This document shows positions 1 through 13,200 of a stretch of DNA of 64,000 bases, piece by piece. The translations under genes and the position numbers were made by a program. Source of the DNA: Periplaneta americana (taxonomy: Eukaryota > Arthropoda > Insecta > Blattodea > Blattidae); assembly GCF_040183065.1 (NCBI RefSeq), contig NC_091119.1, positions 60,436,892-60,500,891 on the forward strand, in the 5' to 3' direction. Numbering within the stretch: the first letter of the stretch is position 1; each line of letters begins with the position of its first letter. A model generated the notes under the pieces. That model had not been told where the DNA came from, made no database searches, and saw nothing but the letters and a program-made list of their open reading frames with translations.

Positions 1-940
1 TAGAAAGTTCCAAGTTCCTTATACCTTTTACTTCTAGTGTTCCAAGTGTCACTCTTAAAAAGAGTCATTATAAAATTTAAACAAAATAATGGTCGTAATA
101 CATGGTTATGTAAACTCAAAAACATTAAAATATCATAATGTAGCTCATAATTAAGTCGAAATTCTCAGTGTCTGCAAAGTTCTTCATAAAGAAAGAACTT
201 TGCATAGTCCGATAGAAACGGTATCATGTTAAGGGGTCTGTTTTTTTTTAACTAGGTAGTATTGGTTGTGGAAGAATGTGGAGTGTCTCCTACATTAGAT
301 GGATGTTTTCTTTTTTTCATAATGTTCATCACTTTCCGTCGCTCTAGATTTCTAAGCGTTTTCTTGGTACGACATTTTTTCGGGGAATTCTTAGATACAC
401 AAATCATGCTCAGTTTAAAAATTTTAAATGTGTGGTAGTGATCACAGTCTCTGGCATATTTCAGGTGTAATAAATCTGCTTCGAACTCCAAGACTTTGAA
501 AGGTTTCAAATTTCGAACAGTTTTCACAACGTCATTTAAATTTCTAAGAATGTATGAGCTGCAAACTTTTTCTATTCCAAATTGTGCCAAAATCACGGTC
601 AAAATTTAAAAAAAAAAATCTGTGGCTGTCCACAAGATACTTCTGTGTCACATGATTAAAGTGGTCATAATGTATCAAAAACATTATAAGGAAAATTATT
701 ACACGTTCTGGCCTGAGCAACTATCGGACCAAATGACTACTTTCCTCTTCAAGGACCCTTCCTTCATTTGTCAACTTCAATATGCATGACGCAGTTTCAT
801 TTGCAACACTAGGGGCAATGCTGTCATCCTACATACTCGTAATACTATCGTCCGAATTTGCAACATGTATGCCTAAATTGTAACAATTCAGTTGTCTGTT
901 ATAAAACATGTTGCTGTGGTTAAGGTTTGGAACTAGAAAT
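1..940. other. AT-rich sequence with one unrecognised open frame
   Basis: No recognisable gene. A 116-codon minus-strand frame at 252-602 is basic and lysine-rich at its end and matches nothing I know. A 27-base stretch at 164-190 recurs at 2213-2239. Confidence 0.4.
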
Positions 941-1124
941 ACCACAGTCTAGTATATACAGTCACGAAGCTCAATACGTAGTAAATTTGATCCATAGATA
1001 GTTACTAACCACTAGGATCGCTAATATCGCCTCATTACAGACAATGCGAAATAGTACAGCACAGCCTGTTGTTCCTAGCACCCTCACAACTCAAGCTTCA
1101 TAACTGTATATACTAGACTGTGGT
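941..1124. mobile_element. MITE-1, copy a
   Basis: 184-bp element bounded by inverted ACCACAGTCTAGTATATAC and its complement. Related copies are at 33534-33736 and 45765-45951. It has no coding capacity. The superfamily is not clear. Confidence 0.75.
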
Positions 1125-1340
1125 AATGCCTAGCAGGGCACATGGAACATTGCAAAGGCATCCAGAGTTAGAACATTCGACATTTCTGGGTGAATGTTCG
1201 AACTACTTACAAAGGTCTTAGGTTCATGGAACTTTCACAGTTTATCGGCAATGGCGAATGGAACACAATGAGTCAGAAAAGGAAAAATGCCAAACAATGA
1301 CACTTAGAACCTTTGCCGTATTCACTGTTTATATACAAGG

Positions 1341-2212
1341 TGTAACGAAAATAGTGGGCAAAACATCAGGTATGGATTCCTCATATGTAGAGAAGAAAAA
1401 AAGTCTATATGAACATGGGTCAGGAAATGCCTGGTTGCCGCGTTATAGGGGTTACAAGAAGGATCATTGTGCACTACAAAACTTAGGTATTAGTTGATTA
1501 ATGTTTCAGTCTGTGTACATTTGTTTACAGGAACTGTTCAAAATGTCCACCTTCTGCCTGAATACAGGCCGCAGTTCGTGGCATTGACATCCGGACCTGC
1601 TCCCAAATTCCTGGCATAGCATGTATTGTGCGACAGTGTTGCTCAATTCGCAGGCGGAGATTTCCATATCGTTATCAGGAGTTGAATACCTAAAGGACTT
1701 CAAGTGCCCGCACAAGTAGAAGTCCAGTGGGTTGAGATCTGGTGAGCGTGGAGGCCAAGCAGTTGTTCCACCTCGCCCTATTCATCGGCCAGGGAATGTT
1801 GCATTAAGATGTCTACGTTCATCCAGACTGAAATGTGTGCGAATTGAGCAACGCTGTCGGACAGTACGTGCTACACCAGGAATTTGGGAGCAGGTCCGGA
1901 CATCAATGCGACGAACTGCGGCCTGTATTCAGGCAGGAGATGGACATTTTGAACAGTTCCTGTAAACAAATGTACACAGACTGAAACATTAATCAACATT
2001 AATCAACTAATAACTTTTGTTTTGTAGTGCACAATGATCTCCTTGTAACCCTTATAGCGCGGCAACCAGGCATTTCCGGACCCATGTTTATATAATCTTT
2101 TTTTCTTCTCTACATATGAGGAACCCAAACCTGAAGTTTTGCCACTATTTCGTTACAAGAAGGATCATTGTGCACTACAAAACTTAGGTATTAGTTGATT
2201 AATGTTTCAGTC
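1341..2212. mobile_element. Palindromic mariner-like transposase relic 1
   Basis: Two inverted arms of about 400 bp (1341 to about 1720 and about 1760 to 2156). The minus strand across the centre reads GRGGTTAWPPRSPDLNPLDF, the block around the last catalytic residue of mariner/Tc1-like transposases. The plus strand of the right arm reads the C-terminus RIEQRCRTVRATPGIWEQVR to HFEQFL. So the element is built from two opposed copies of one transposase 3' end. After the right arm, 2157-2212 directly repeats part of the left arm (1457-1512), which indicates a further rearrangement. Confidence 0.65.
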
Positions 2213-2728
2213 TCAGTGTCTGCAAAGTTCTTCATAAATAAATATATAGTATATAAATTGTAACCTAATACCCTGTAGAAAGATGTCTATATGTGGTTTG
2301 GCTTTATTTTCTGAAAACTTTCTTTATAACAAGGTTTAAATGATTGGATTATCATTTCTATAACCGCTTCTGTTTTTGGAACAAATTCATAAGTTACATA
2401 ATCGAAATTCTACTGCACTGAGCATAATTAAAATAAAATGAAATATAAGGTTGAATTCTACTGCCTTACCTTGTTTGCATATTTGTAACTCCCGAAGTTT
2501 ATCTTGTAGCTAGGGAGACATAATAGATAGAATAATGGGCCCTTTGAACACACGTATGCCAACCAAGCTGACCTCAAGCGGCTATAAGGCAGAATTTCCC
2601 ATAGTCTCAGTGTTTTGAATAGGACCTGTAAAAGAAAACAAACTGTACACAATAATTGTCCAGTCATATCCAACGCGGCTCCAGTTATATTCTTTTCTGG
2701 TGTCTCAGAGCGTTGAATGTCACTCTAA
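2213..2728. other. No gene recognised
   Basis: AT-rich unique-looking sequence, starting with a copy of the 27-base repeat also at 164-190. No motif was recognised. Confidence 0.4.
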
Positions 2729-2730
2729 TT

Positions 2731-3350
2731 AACAGTAAGTAAGTAAGTAAGTAAGTGAGTGAGTAAGTAAGTGAGTGAGTAAGTAAGTAAATAAATAAAT
2801 GAATGAGTGAGTGAGTAAGTAAGAAAATAAGTGAGCAAGAAAGTAAGTAAATAAGCAATTAAGCAAGTACATAAGTAAATAAGTAAGCAAGTAAATAAAT
2901 AAATGAGTAAATAAGCGAGTAAGTAACAAGTAGGCTTAAGTAAATAAGTAAGCAGGTAATTAATTAAGTAAGAAAGTATGCAAACATGTAAATAAATCAG
3001 TAATAATTAAACAAGTAAATAAATAAATAAACACATAAGTAAATAAACGAATTAATCAATATAGAAGCACGTAAATAGCCTATATAAATAAGTGAATAAG
3101 CAAGTAAACAAATAAATAGATAAGTGAATAAGCAAGTAAACACATAAATAAATAAGTAAATAAATAAAAGTATGTAAATAAGCATATAAATAAATAAGTC
3201 AAATAATAATAAGTAAATAAATAAATAAGGAAATAATTAAGTATATAAGAAAATAAATAAGTAAAAAATTAAAAATAAATATATAAATAGGTAAAAAATA
3301 AACAAATAAGTAAAAAAATAAGTAAATAAGCACATAAGTAAATAAGACAT
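2731..3350. repeat. Degenerate (TAAG)n tetranucleotide array
   Basis: About 620 bp of TAAG/TAAA variants, cleanest at the left and decaying to the right. The Leu/Tyr-rich frames across it on the minus strand are low-complexity artefacts. Confidence 0.9.
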
Positions 3351-3500
3351 TTTATAGTTAATGGTGGGATTGGTATTTTTAATACAAAGAAATATCTGTG
3401 ATTTTATTGTGTAATAGTAGCGTGTCTGTTTCTAAAATAATTTAACTTAGAGCAACGTTTTTCTACTTATTACAAATTTCAGTAGTGCTTTTGTTATGAA

Positions 3501-3735
3501 ATTTAAAATTTAAATTATGGTTTATTTAACGACGCTCGCAACTGCAGAGGTTATATCAGCGTCGCTGGTGTGCCGTAATTTTGTACCGCAGGAGCTCTTT
3601 TACATGCCAGTAAATCTACTGACATGAGCCTATCGTATTTAAACACACTTAAATGCCATCGACCTGGGCCGGGATCGAACCCGCAACCTCGAGCATACAA
3701 GGCCAGCGCTATACCAAGTACGCTACCGAGGCCGA
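3501..3735 (-). mobile_element. SINE family C, with 13-bp target duplication
   Basis: tRNA-derived SINE on the minus strand. The tRNA-like head at 3735 has box B GGGTTCGATCCCGG, and the A/T-rich tail is at 3501-3530. Flanking duplications CTTTTGTTATGAA (3488-3500, 3736-3748) are identical, so the insertion is probably young. Confidence 0.82.
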
Positions 3736-3844
3736 CTTTTGTTATGAATTCTGAAACAAAATTAAAGAACATATAATATTGCAACAGCGTGTTTGTACAC
3801 AGTTCGTTCTGCAATCAATAAAATGACAAAGGTAAATCTTACTC

Positions 3845-4110
3845 TGCCACCAAAAGAATTCAGCTCATTCGACTGAGGAGCTTGCCTTCCGATCCGGAGT
3901 TTCTCTCGGGTGTTGGTTCGTTTCTTGCTTGGACTGATTATCTGCTTGGTTTTTTCCGAGGTTTTTCCCAACAGTAAGGCAAGTGTCAGGTAATCTGTTA
4001 CGAATTCTCAGTCTCACGTCGCCAAATGCCATCTCGCTATCACCAATCCCACCGACGCTAAATAACCTAGTAGTTGATAGATCGTTGTTAAATAACCAAG
4101 TAAAAAGTGA
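3845..4110 (+). mobile_element. SINE family B, degraded head
   Basis: Body motifs (GAGGTTTTTCCCAACAGTAA, CATCTCGCTATCACCAATCC, GTTGTTAAATAACCAAGTAA) match in inverse the SINE at 49171-49440. The tRNA-like head is degenerate. Confidence 0.72.
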
Positions 4111-4552
4111 GGGAACCTATACATTATTTTATGACAGAAAAAAATTAAAATAATTATTTTTATGTACTTCACTTTGGAAAAAGCTCTTCATTTTTGGACT
4201 CTAACACACATTTTACAAGTACTTGTCTGAAAAATGTATCTTTTTAAGCATCTGTTCATTCCCATACACTTCACACTAAGTTCTTCAAATGAGGAATGAA
4301 AGTTTGTTTTCATTTGTAACAAAGCTTTAATTGTTTCAATTTTCATTCTTGACTTTTCATCAGTCCAGATTGAGTTCACTGTGTAGAAATAAAAGTCTTT
4401 CAAATAATGAATTACTGACTGAAAGACATATGATTAATGACGCTATTTTCAGAAGATTTTCAAATGGAATGGAATTTTTTTTTTTTTTGAAATGTTGAAA
4501 AACATGAGACTACTTTTCAACTGTTGATTTGTCATAAAACTCCTAGTGTCCT
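4111..4552. other. No gene recognised
   Basis: AT-rich. A 71-codon minus-strand frame (4188-4403) matches nothing I know and is not called. Confidence 0.35.
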
Positions 4553-5067
4553 ATTCATAGACATTTCGCTAGCCCGCGCTACGAGCGTGCTAAACTAGCC
4601 CCCACTATCGACTGACTACTTGTACAGGATTCATATCATATCATATCATATCATATCATATCATATCATATCATATCATATCATATCATATCATATCATA
4701 TCATATATCGTATTGTATCGCATCGCAGCGCATCACATCACATCACATCACATCACATCACATCACATCACATCATATATCATATCAAATATCATATCAT
4801 ATAATATCATATATCATATCATATATCATATCGTATCACATATATCATATCATATCACATATCATATCATATATCATATCACATATCATATCATATCATA
4901 TCATATCATATCATATCATATCATATCATATCATATCATATCATATCATATCATATCATATCATATCATATCATATCATATCATATCGCTAACACTGGTT
5001 TATGAATATTAAAAACGTTAGTTCGCTGACCATCCACCGGAAGCCCGCGCTAAGAATGTCTATGAAT
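4553..5067. mobile_element. MITE-2 copy a with a large internal pentanucleotide expansion
   Basis: Ends ATTCATAGACATT... in inverted orientation with GCCCGCGCTA near both ends. Other copies are at 42008-42178 and 46555-46720. Those have a short TATCATATC core, whereas here the core is a long array, making the element about 515 bp instead of about 170. Confidence 0.8.
4630..4987 (+). repeat. (TATCA)n / (CATCA)n pentanucleotide array
   Basis: About 350 bp of ATCAT-type pentamers, pure at both ends and with CATCA variants around 4730-4775. The Ile/Ser/Tyr/His-rich frame across it is an artefact. Confidence 0.92.
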
Positions 5068-5533
5068 ACGGCCGTGTATTTTTAACTACTTAAAAATGGA
5101 CACTGCTGCAGTTCTAACACTTCCGCGCAAGTGAATAAAGAGAAAGATGCTATGTTCTTCTCAAAGTGTGCAGAATATCTCATACTGTGCTCTGTGGTTC
5201 TGTCTCATACTGAGAACCGTTCAGAAATGTGCATGAATCGCAGCAGTTTCATCACAATACTTAAATATTTACGTGTAAAATGTTATTGAAACAAAATTAA
5301 AGCTTCTGACGACGAAATTAATTTCCTAGGACAAAAACGGGGACATTTGCTCCCCGGGGACAGCAACTCAAAACCGGAGACTGTCCCCGGAAATCTGGGA
5401 CGTCTGGTTAGTCTACCGTGACCAGGATATAGACATCCAACGTTTTTGAGTTAAATGTCGACTTCATCGTCAGGAAATGTAGGGGAAGGGGAACACAGAT
5501 GTTAAAAGATTCTGTGTCCAGCTCTGAACATAC
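5068..5533. other. No gene recognised (downstream of lipase exon 4)
   Basis: Contains a short GC-rich repeat-like stretch (5340-5400, GGGGACAG...CTGTCCCC). I looked here for the next lipase exon with catalytic Asp/His motifs and found none. Confidence 0.4.
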
Positions 5534-5780
5534 CGCCATGATGTTGCGAAAAAGTACTAATGTCCTTAGCTCCAAGCCCGTGGGATTCCCAACGTATATG
5601 GCGGGTGCCAGGCCGACGTTAAGACTAATCTTCTGGTTGTATTCAGGCAGCTTTGACGTCATCACACTGAAGATGGAACTGCCAATTGAGTGGCCGACAT
5701 AGTATAACTGCTTATTTCCCGTGATATTGAGGATGTAGTCCACCGTGGCGGGCAAGTCATACATTCCCATTTCATGCCAG
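5534..5780 (-). CDS. Lipase exon 4: nucleophile elbow GHSIG
   Basis: Acceptor ...tgcattgcag|C. The exon encodes [17 protein letters not shown], then [16 protein letters not shown] with the catalytic Ser in GHSIG, then a [10 protein letters not shown] stretch matching the family's SLAPVAYM strand. The preferred donor is ATGGCG|GTATGT (GT at 5533-5532), which gives 247 nt and phase 0. The frame stays open to about 5408, and a weaker donor ACG|GTAGAC at 5417 is possible, but the extra residues do not resemble the family. Confidence 0.8.
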
Positions 5781-8700
5781 CTGCAATGCAGTTTGTAAAG
5801 TTAGTTGTTAGGAATTTGTGTGAGGAATGTTTTAAAACACGTAAAGTAAACCTATTTCTGACAGAGGGCTCCAGGCAAAATTCCTTGTCCACTTCTCATC
5901 GACGTTGAATTTTGACTCCGAATAATCTCTGCAGTTGAAAATCGTCCTTAACCCTTCAGTACTCGCGTGGGGAACACCTGTCAATCAACGTGCTTTTTTC
6001 ATTGTATTTCCTTGAAAGGCTTTACAACAGTGAGGCTTTAAGTACCTTCGAAACCAATCTTACATAATAACATTCTTTAGTTTCAGCATGGATGAATATA
6101 ATAGGATGCGAAACTGCGGTCAGCACAATCTGACGGAAGGGGGTTCAAATAAGATGATAGCGCTCGACGTGTGGGTGGTGAACATTATAACTATGTGTTG
6201 GGTAGATTACCCAGAGTTCTCTATTTATCCGTTCGTTCGATACGAACAGACGATGCTCGAGAAGCAAGATGGCAGCCAGAACCTTGCTAATGAGTGGACA
6301 TAAAGTGATACTAATGTAAGTGTGTGTATAAGAGTGTATGTTAAACAGTGATGTTTATGGACGTTGTAAAAATAGTGTAATGTAATAAATAGTGTAATAT
6401 AATAAATAATAAATAATAGTGTAATAAAATGGTAATATAATAAATTGAACTAAGTAGTTTTTGCAGACTTTTCCATTGCACTGTACACTAAATACCCAAA
6501 GAATACGATCCAAATCATATAATCTTTTGCTTAATTTTCTTTCTCTGTTTGGTTATATTTTAATTGGGTAGTGTAAAATAGATTCTCTCCTTTATCTTCC
6601 TGTTAACTCCGGTAATAAAAATGTAAATGTTTTATTTTAAATTGGCTTAGTTGATAATATCGAGGGCGGGAGGGAAGGAATATTTTCTGCATAGTTTAAC
6701 ATTTTCGTCACCGGGTGCGCTGCTAAATGCATGGAGTAATTAGTTTTTGTTTTCGCTACTTGGCGCGCTGCTAGATGTAATAAGTTCTCCGTCCAACAGA
6801 TGTGAGCAAGATTAGTTTATACATTAGCGCCTCTAGCATGTGTTACGGGAAACTCAGTTTCGCATCCTATTATATATTTATTCATGGTTTCAGTCTTGAA
6901 GTTGCTCGTAGACCTATAACTTCTGTAGCTAATTATTGCGATGTACCGAAGTACATATATTTCCGTGCAGGAATTCTGCGTTATAATATGATGAAAGATC
7001 GGTGGAGCAGAGAAAAATCATCTTCGGCACCGGGATTCAAACCCGGGTTTTCAGCTCTACGTGCTGACGCTCTATCCACTAAGACACACCGGATTCCAAT
7101 TCCGATGCCGGATTGAATCCTCTAAGTTTAAGCTCCACCTCATTGTTTCCCTTTAGTGGCCAACCCCCATGCACTGTGTCACAGATGTGTGACAGTGGCA
7201 CAATGTCCAACACACTAATGTGCAGAGGTGCACTCATTACGAATGACTAAGTGGCCGGGATCCGACGGAATGAGCGCCGTCTTAAGTCACTAAGTGGATT
7301 TTTCTCCGCTCCACCGATCCTTCATTCTCTAGCTAAGATTTTATTCTTCTGGGTGACAATTGTCAACCACGCTGCCTTTTACGTTACTGTTTCTGCAAAG
7401 TTTCGTTAAGCATTCATTATCACTTATGTGAATTATATAGGACTAGTATATCTTAGGGATAATTTGTTCTATTGAACTTCGAAGGACTGTGGATCTACGT
7501 TTATTCAATTCCTTCAGAGATTAGAAGGTGTTCTCAAATATTACTGGAAATACAAGAATCCGCTACGCCAACCCCAAAACAAAGGAATGGATCCAGAGGC
7601 CGTTGTTACCAATTTTGTAGGTCTCGAGACAAAATGACTAGAAATGATGTGTGAAATGTTCAAAACGGACATGTGCCGACAATTTGAGCGATATCTGTGT
7701 AAATTGCTTTTACTCTTAAATAATTTAAGACATGTCTGCAGAAAGCATTCACGTATAAAGACTTATGAAGGATATAATCCAAGGAAAATAGGACAATTGG
7801 ATGCAATTGGTATTATTGTATACAAAGATTTTCACAACACAGCAAGGATTATAAACGTGTTTCCAGTGTTAATTTTGTAGGTAAATGTAGAAAGTACTAC
7901 ATTTACACATAAATAATAATTATAAAGAGCGTTAAAAAAAGTATGGAATATTACTCATAAATTTTTAAATGTTGATTTTACAAAAAAAAAAATAAATATA
8001 TATATATACACAAAAGCTGTTGGAAATAAACCATACAATATGGTATCAGTGTTCGAAAGAAGTTATTCAGACGTACAGGGTGTGACAGCAAACTTTATTT
8101 TTTAAAAGGTACCCTATATTAAAATTTACATATTCCGAATCTCCATTAAATTTCATGTCTGAATGTGTAGAAATGTTACCCATTCACCCGTTTTATGTCT
8201 TTTAACTATTTATTAAACTTGTTTCTTTAACTTCATACTTGAGACAAATGAGTATATAAAATCATGTTGAGTAGGCATAAAACTAAACAAAACATTATTA
8301 CTAACCAAACTTTACCACAGATGCTCAAAATGAGAACCATTCCAGTCTATAACGAAAACTGTCCATTGTGATATGAGATGGAACAGATCAGTCATGTAAC
8401 TGTGAGGAAGACAATACCATAATAATATAGTAGTGAGGTCTGGACTATCCGAAACTCATATGTTCAATGCCTAACAACTGCGGAAATGAGATTTCTAAGG
8501 AGGACTGCCGGCTACAGCTTGCTTGACCACAAAAGGAATGAACTAATTACAAAACAATTGAAAATTACACCTACTTATGAACATCTCAACCACTATAGAC
8601 AAAAATGGCTTAATCATGTCAATAGGACGGACCGTTCCAGACTCCCAAGACAAATTCTCCGCTATATACCTCATGGAAGACGATCTTTGTGACGCCCCCT

Positions 8701-10201
8701 GTAAAGATGGAAGGAGACTGTAACAGGCAACTAGGCCTAATACCTGTAAGGACAATGATGATGATTCTCCGTAGTAACACATTTATGTAACCATTCATAT
8801 TGAAAGAATGTTCACATTCATTCTCTAAATTAGGAATATAACTTGGGTGACATCTGTCCCCCATGCGATTGAATACGTTACGAAAAAGTACGCGAGTACT
8901 GAAAGGTTAAATATAGGCTACTATTACTACGACTACATTCATTCCAGTGCGATATTTTCTACTCCATACTTTGTATAGCACTCATTGTGTAGGTTCATTA
9001 CGATGACAACAGCTAGAGAGAGAGATCAGAGACTCAGGTGCTTCTTGCCAGTTTTTATCTGGAACAGCCAGTGTATCTGGCAATGATTCAACTGAGGGAA
9101 GAATTACGCAAATGAAAGAAAGAAAGGACTACTCTGAAATAAAAGTAAAGTTAACCTCATGAAAGGTCATATCGGCCCACAGGATGGCGACAGGTTAAGG
9201 CTTCCGTCTTTACAGAAATCGCCATTTAATGCCAGTAGGGATGTCAGACTACATTCCAGCAGCCTTTACTCTCAAGAAAATGCTTCTGTTAGAGGCTGAG
9301 AACACTCCAGGGCCATGGTGCGGCTGGAAGGATTATATCAACAGAAAATTTACAACCCCCTCGGGAAACGGACCCGTGACTTCCCGGCTTCCAGTGTTGC
9401 TTCTTAACCGTGACGCTACCTCGCTCCCAAATCTGAAGTAATTTTTAGCAAATATAATTTACAATTACTTAAAAAATTGAGAATTTGATAATATTGCAGA
9501 AAAATATTAGGTAAATCAATAGGGAAGGTCGATAAGTATCTCACAAATTGAAGATGGGTGAGTGTATGAGTGAGTGAGTGAGTGAGTTACAAAGATCTGT
9601 AAAATCCATTATTGATATCATCTGATGAGAAGAAGATAACCATTTTGTTGTTAAAATTTTCGGTGCACAATAAATTATGCATTCAACTTCCCTTAAGGGG
9701 CTAGGTACAGCTTATAGCAGTAAAATTTTGAAAATATTCAACATTTTTTCCTCCATTACTGTATCTTATACAATAATAAAAATTGGTATGTGTAAAACAT
9801 TGCCCTTCTGCTATATGAAAAAATTATTTACATTTTTTTTTTTCAAAATTCATTTCACTGTGCAGTGATAAAGCGTTTCCCACATAACTAAAAAACTATC
9901 CAACATTCTGTGATGAATTTTTTGTGTGTATTTATGCATGTTATATCTACAGTATGATGCAAGATCACTTCTCTACCTTTGATAGGTTGTCTGATAAAAA
10001 AAAATTCATTTAAAAAATGATCAAGTTTCAGTACTTACTTCTAACACAAAATAAAAACTGTATTGAAAGAGCATGATATTGTAAATATGAGTTTCAGTAA
10101 TGAAATAAAAGAGAGAGAGAACATGAAAAAGTTAACGAGTTTATGAGTTATGAGGGAAATGCTTCATCACTGCACAGTGAACTGCCACCATTTTGAATTT
10201 G

Positions 10202-10246
<45 letters not shown>

Positions 10247-13200
10247 TTTAATCGTAAAAATATTTTTTTCATATAGCAGAATGGTAGCGTTTTACAAATA
10301 CCAATTTTCATTATTGTACAAGATATAGTAATAGAGGAAACAAATGTTGAATATTTTCAAAACTTTTACTGCTGTAAGCTGTACCTAACCCCTTAAATGA
10401 CGTAAGGCCTAATTAACCTTGCACACATTAACGATGCATGTTTTTTTTATCAAGAAGCTGCTACTCGATTTTATAACTTTTTGAAGCTTGAAATTCACCT
10501 GAAGTCCCAGAATTTCTCAGTATCTGGCGAAAGAGTCACGTGTTTGCGTGAATATCTGTTTCCTCGACTGTTAGTCAGCCAGACATCGTATCCCGCGTCT
10601 GCCAGGTTAAACGCTGAAAACAGAAAAGCACATCAACTACTTCACTTTTGGGGTGGAGAGTCGCTACGACTTAGCACTGCGACCTGATAGATCTATTGCG
10701 TTTGAGTTTATCCTCTTTCAAGGCGAATTCCCAACCCACACCATCTGGCTACATTAAGGTTCGCTGAGTATTCAGATTTCACAGGCAGCCATAATTTGAC
10801 GGAGTTACGCAATAATAGACCAAGCGCCAAAAACCTGTTTCGAGATATTGGCCATTGAAATAAATCTGTTTTATACAACATTTTATGCAAGAAGTATTAT
10901 AACATTAATACTATTATAAAAAATAGCACAAATAATACCAAAAAAGGCTAACCGATTTTTAATGAGACCAGCAGTTGAATTAATATTTCTAAGCAAAATA
11001 AATTAATTTTATGCAATAAACGAGTTTTTGCTTATAAATAGCAGCAAAATTCAGATATCATATCTTGATTTATTCTGAGTTACATTAGCTTACCATCAAC
11101 AGATTTGTGCAAATATTTATCTTTTTTTTTTTTTTTTTCAAATTGTCGATTGGTCTTATTGCGTAACTCCGTCCAATTGTCCCTAGAGCAATCATCCTTG
11201 TATCGCCAGCCAGCGATCGAAAAATGATATTGAATGATAATGGAATAGAGGTAGGACGGAATGATGTTGGTACATAAACTGGAGAAACGGGAGAAGCCCG
11301 AGAAAACCCTAACTGTGACCTGTCCGCCACGAGTGCCACTGCGAGAGTTTCAATGAAAAACTCCAGGCCTAATTGGGACTCGAACCCGAACCGTATGCGT
11401 GATATGCAGAAGATCCACCCAGTCATCGTAGGAACTGGCCAACTTCATGCTGTATCAAATTTCCTTTGTTAATTGATATATAAACGAAGTATAAATATTG
11501 CAAAAGACTATGTTTTAGCAGAAATTAAACATCAACATTGAACAGGCACATTACAGACGTTTACAAGTTCATAATAATTTTAGTAAAATTATATTTTTTA
11601 CATATATCTCATAGTTACGTCATGAATTTTACCGAATACGTAAAAATCAAGAATATCTGTTGGGTTCAGAATACAGGTTACAGGTTATTAATCTAGAATG
11701 GATTCACACTCACTTCAAAATTTATCTTCAGAGTGGAGCTTACACTTCAGTGCACATCCTGGATGGACTCACACTCACTTTGAGGATCCTCTTCACTGAA
11801 GTTTGCTGAGTTCCACAACTACATAAGAGTGCCTAGCTACTCTGCTCTCTATTTACAAGATAATGAAATGAAACTACGTAAGCAAGTAGACTTTAAAACG
11901 GAGAACCGAATTATACATTCTCCCGAAAAAGGGCCTATAGATCTATGGGCCCATTTTCTGGCTACCTCCTCAATTGTTCTTCCTCTGACACATATCGTCA
12001 AGCGAGATGTACTGCCTGATAACAGATGTACACATCAGCCAGAACCTCAATCAGAAGATCTGTTTTAGATATGAAATTAAATTCTGCTTACTTACTTATA
12101 AATGGCTTTTAAGGAACCTGAAGTTTCATTGCAGCCCTCACATAAGCCCGCCATCGGTCCCTATCCTGAGCAAGATTAATCCCGTCTCTATCATCATATC
12201 CCACCTCCCTCAAATCCATTTTAATATTATCCTCCCATCTACGCGTCGGCCTCCCCAAAGGTCTATTTCCCTCAGGCCTCCCAATTAACACTCTATATGC
12301 ATTTCTGGATTCGCCCATACGTGCTACATGCCCTGCCCATATCAAACGTCTGGATTTAATTTAGATTAAATTCTGCTACATTTGAATTATAAGAAATGAG
12401 TGTCACAAAGATCACAGATACCTACGTACTTTATAAATATGGCGTACTGTTTACCAAACTGCCGGAGTCGACTTTCCACGCTGGTAACCCGGAATCGAAT
12501 CCTGGTTGGTTCAAGTGGGATGTGTGATGGAAGAAGAGGATGCTTTATTGTAGGTTTTCACGTAGTACTCCTTTTTACCCTACCGGCATTCCACCAATTA
12601 ATTCTTCAGGTGAAACTTTTAGGGAAAAATATATATGAATTTCAAACTATGCAATATAAGTTAATTTTATCCGTTGCGACAATAGATATAGTAAGTAGGT
12701 AATTTTACAACGCTTTATCAACATCTTAGATTATTTAGCGTCTGAATGAGATGAAGTTGATAATGCAGGTGAAATAAGTCCGGGGTCCAGCACCGATAAT
12801 TACCCAGCATTTGCTCACATTGGGTTAAGGAAAAACCCCGGAAATAACCCCAACCAGGTAACTTGCCTCGACCGGAAATCGAACCCGTGCCACCTGGTTT
12901 TGCGGCAAGACGCACTAACCGTTACTCCACAGGTGTGGACAAATAGATGTAACGTAAATGAATAAGGAAAGGAACTAAGAAAAGTTGTCTATACGACGTA
13001 CATTTCGTGAACAGTTAATCGATGTTCCTTTAGCTTATTTTTACAGTAGGCCTACTTTTCTTATAAAATGAAATACATATTAACAGAAATGGTTTCCTTG
13101 TTATTTGACAGTATCTCGACACATATGAAAAAAAAAACAATGGATGGACCCAAATCGATCCAATTTGGCTCAAATCAAACCAAGTCAAAGAACGAATGAA

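Larger units (their letters stand above)
5952..8906. mobile_element. TTAA-flanked element (piggyBac-type ends), composite interior
   Basis: Inverted ends CC(C/T)TTCAGTACTCGCGT flanked by TTAA at 5948-5951 and 8907-8910, the target-site signature of piggyBac-type transposons. Subterminal TGGGGAACACCTGTCA and its relative near the right end support a common origin. No piggyBac transposase was recognised; the interior holds a tRNA-like inverted-repeat element and a LINE fragment. Confidence 0.6.

Noticed and set aside
252-602. 116-codon minus-strand frame
   Set aside because: Open and Lys-rich but no recognised motif, homologue or splice context; not enough to call a gene.
2729-3185. Leu/Tyr-rich minus-strand frames that look like membrane proteins
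   Set aside because: Translation of the TAAG/TAAA array.
4620-5012. 130-codon Ile/Ser/Tyr/His frame
   Set aside because: Translation of the pentanucleotide array.
5408-5533. Extension of lipase exon 4 to a donor near 5417
   Set aside because: The GTATGT donor at 5533 is stronger and the added residues do not look like the lipase family; kept as an alternative only.
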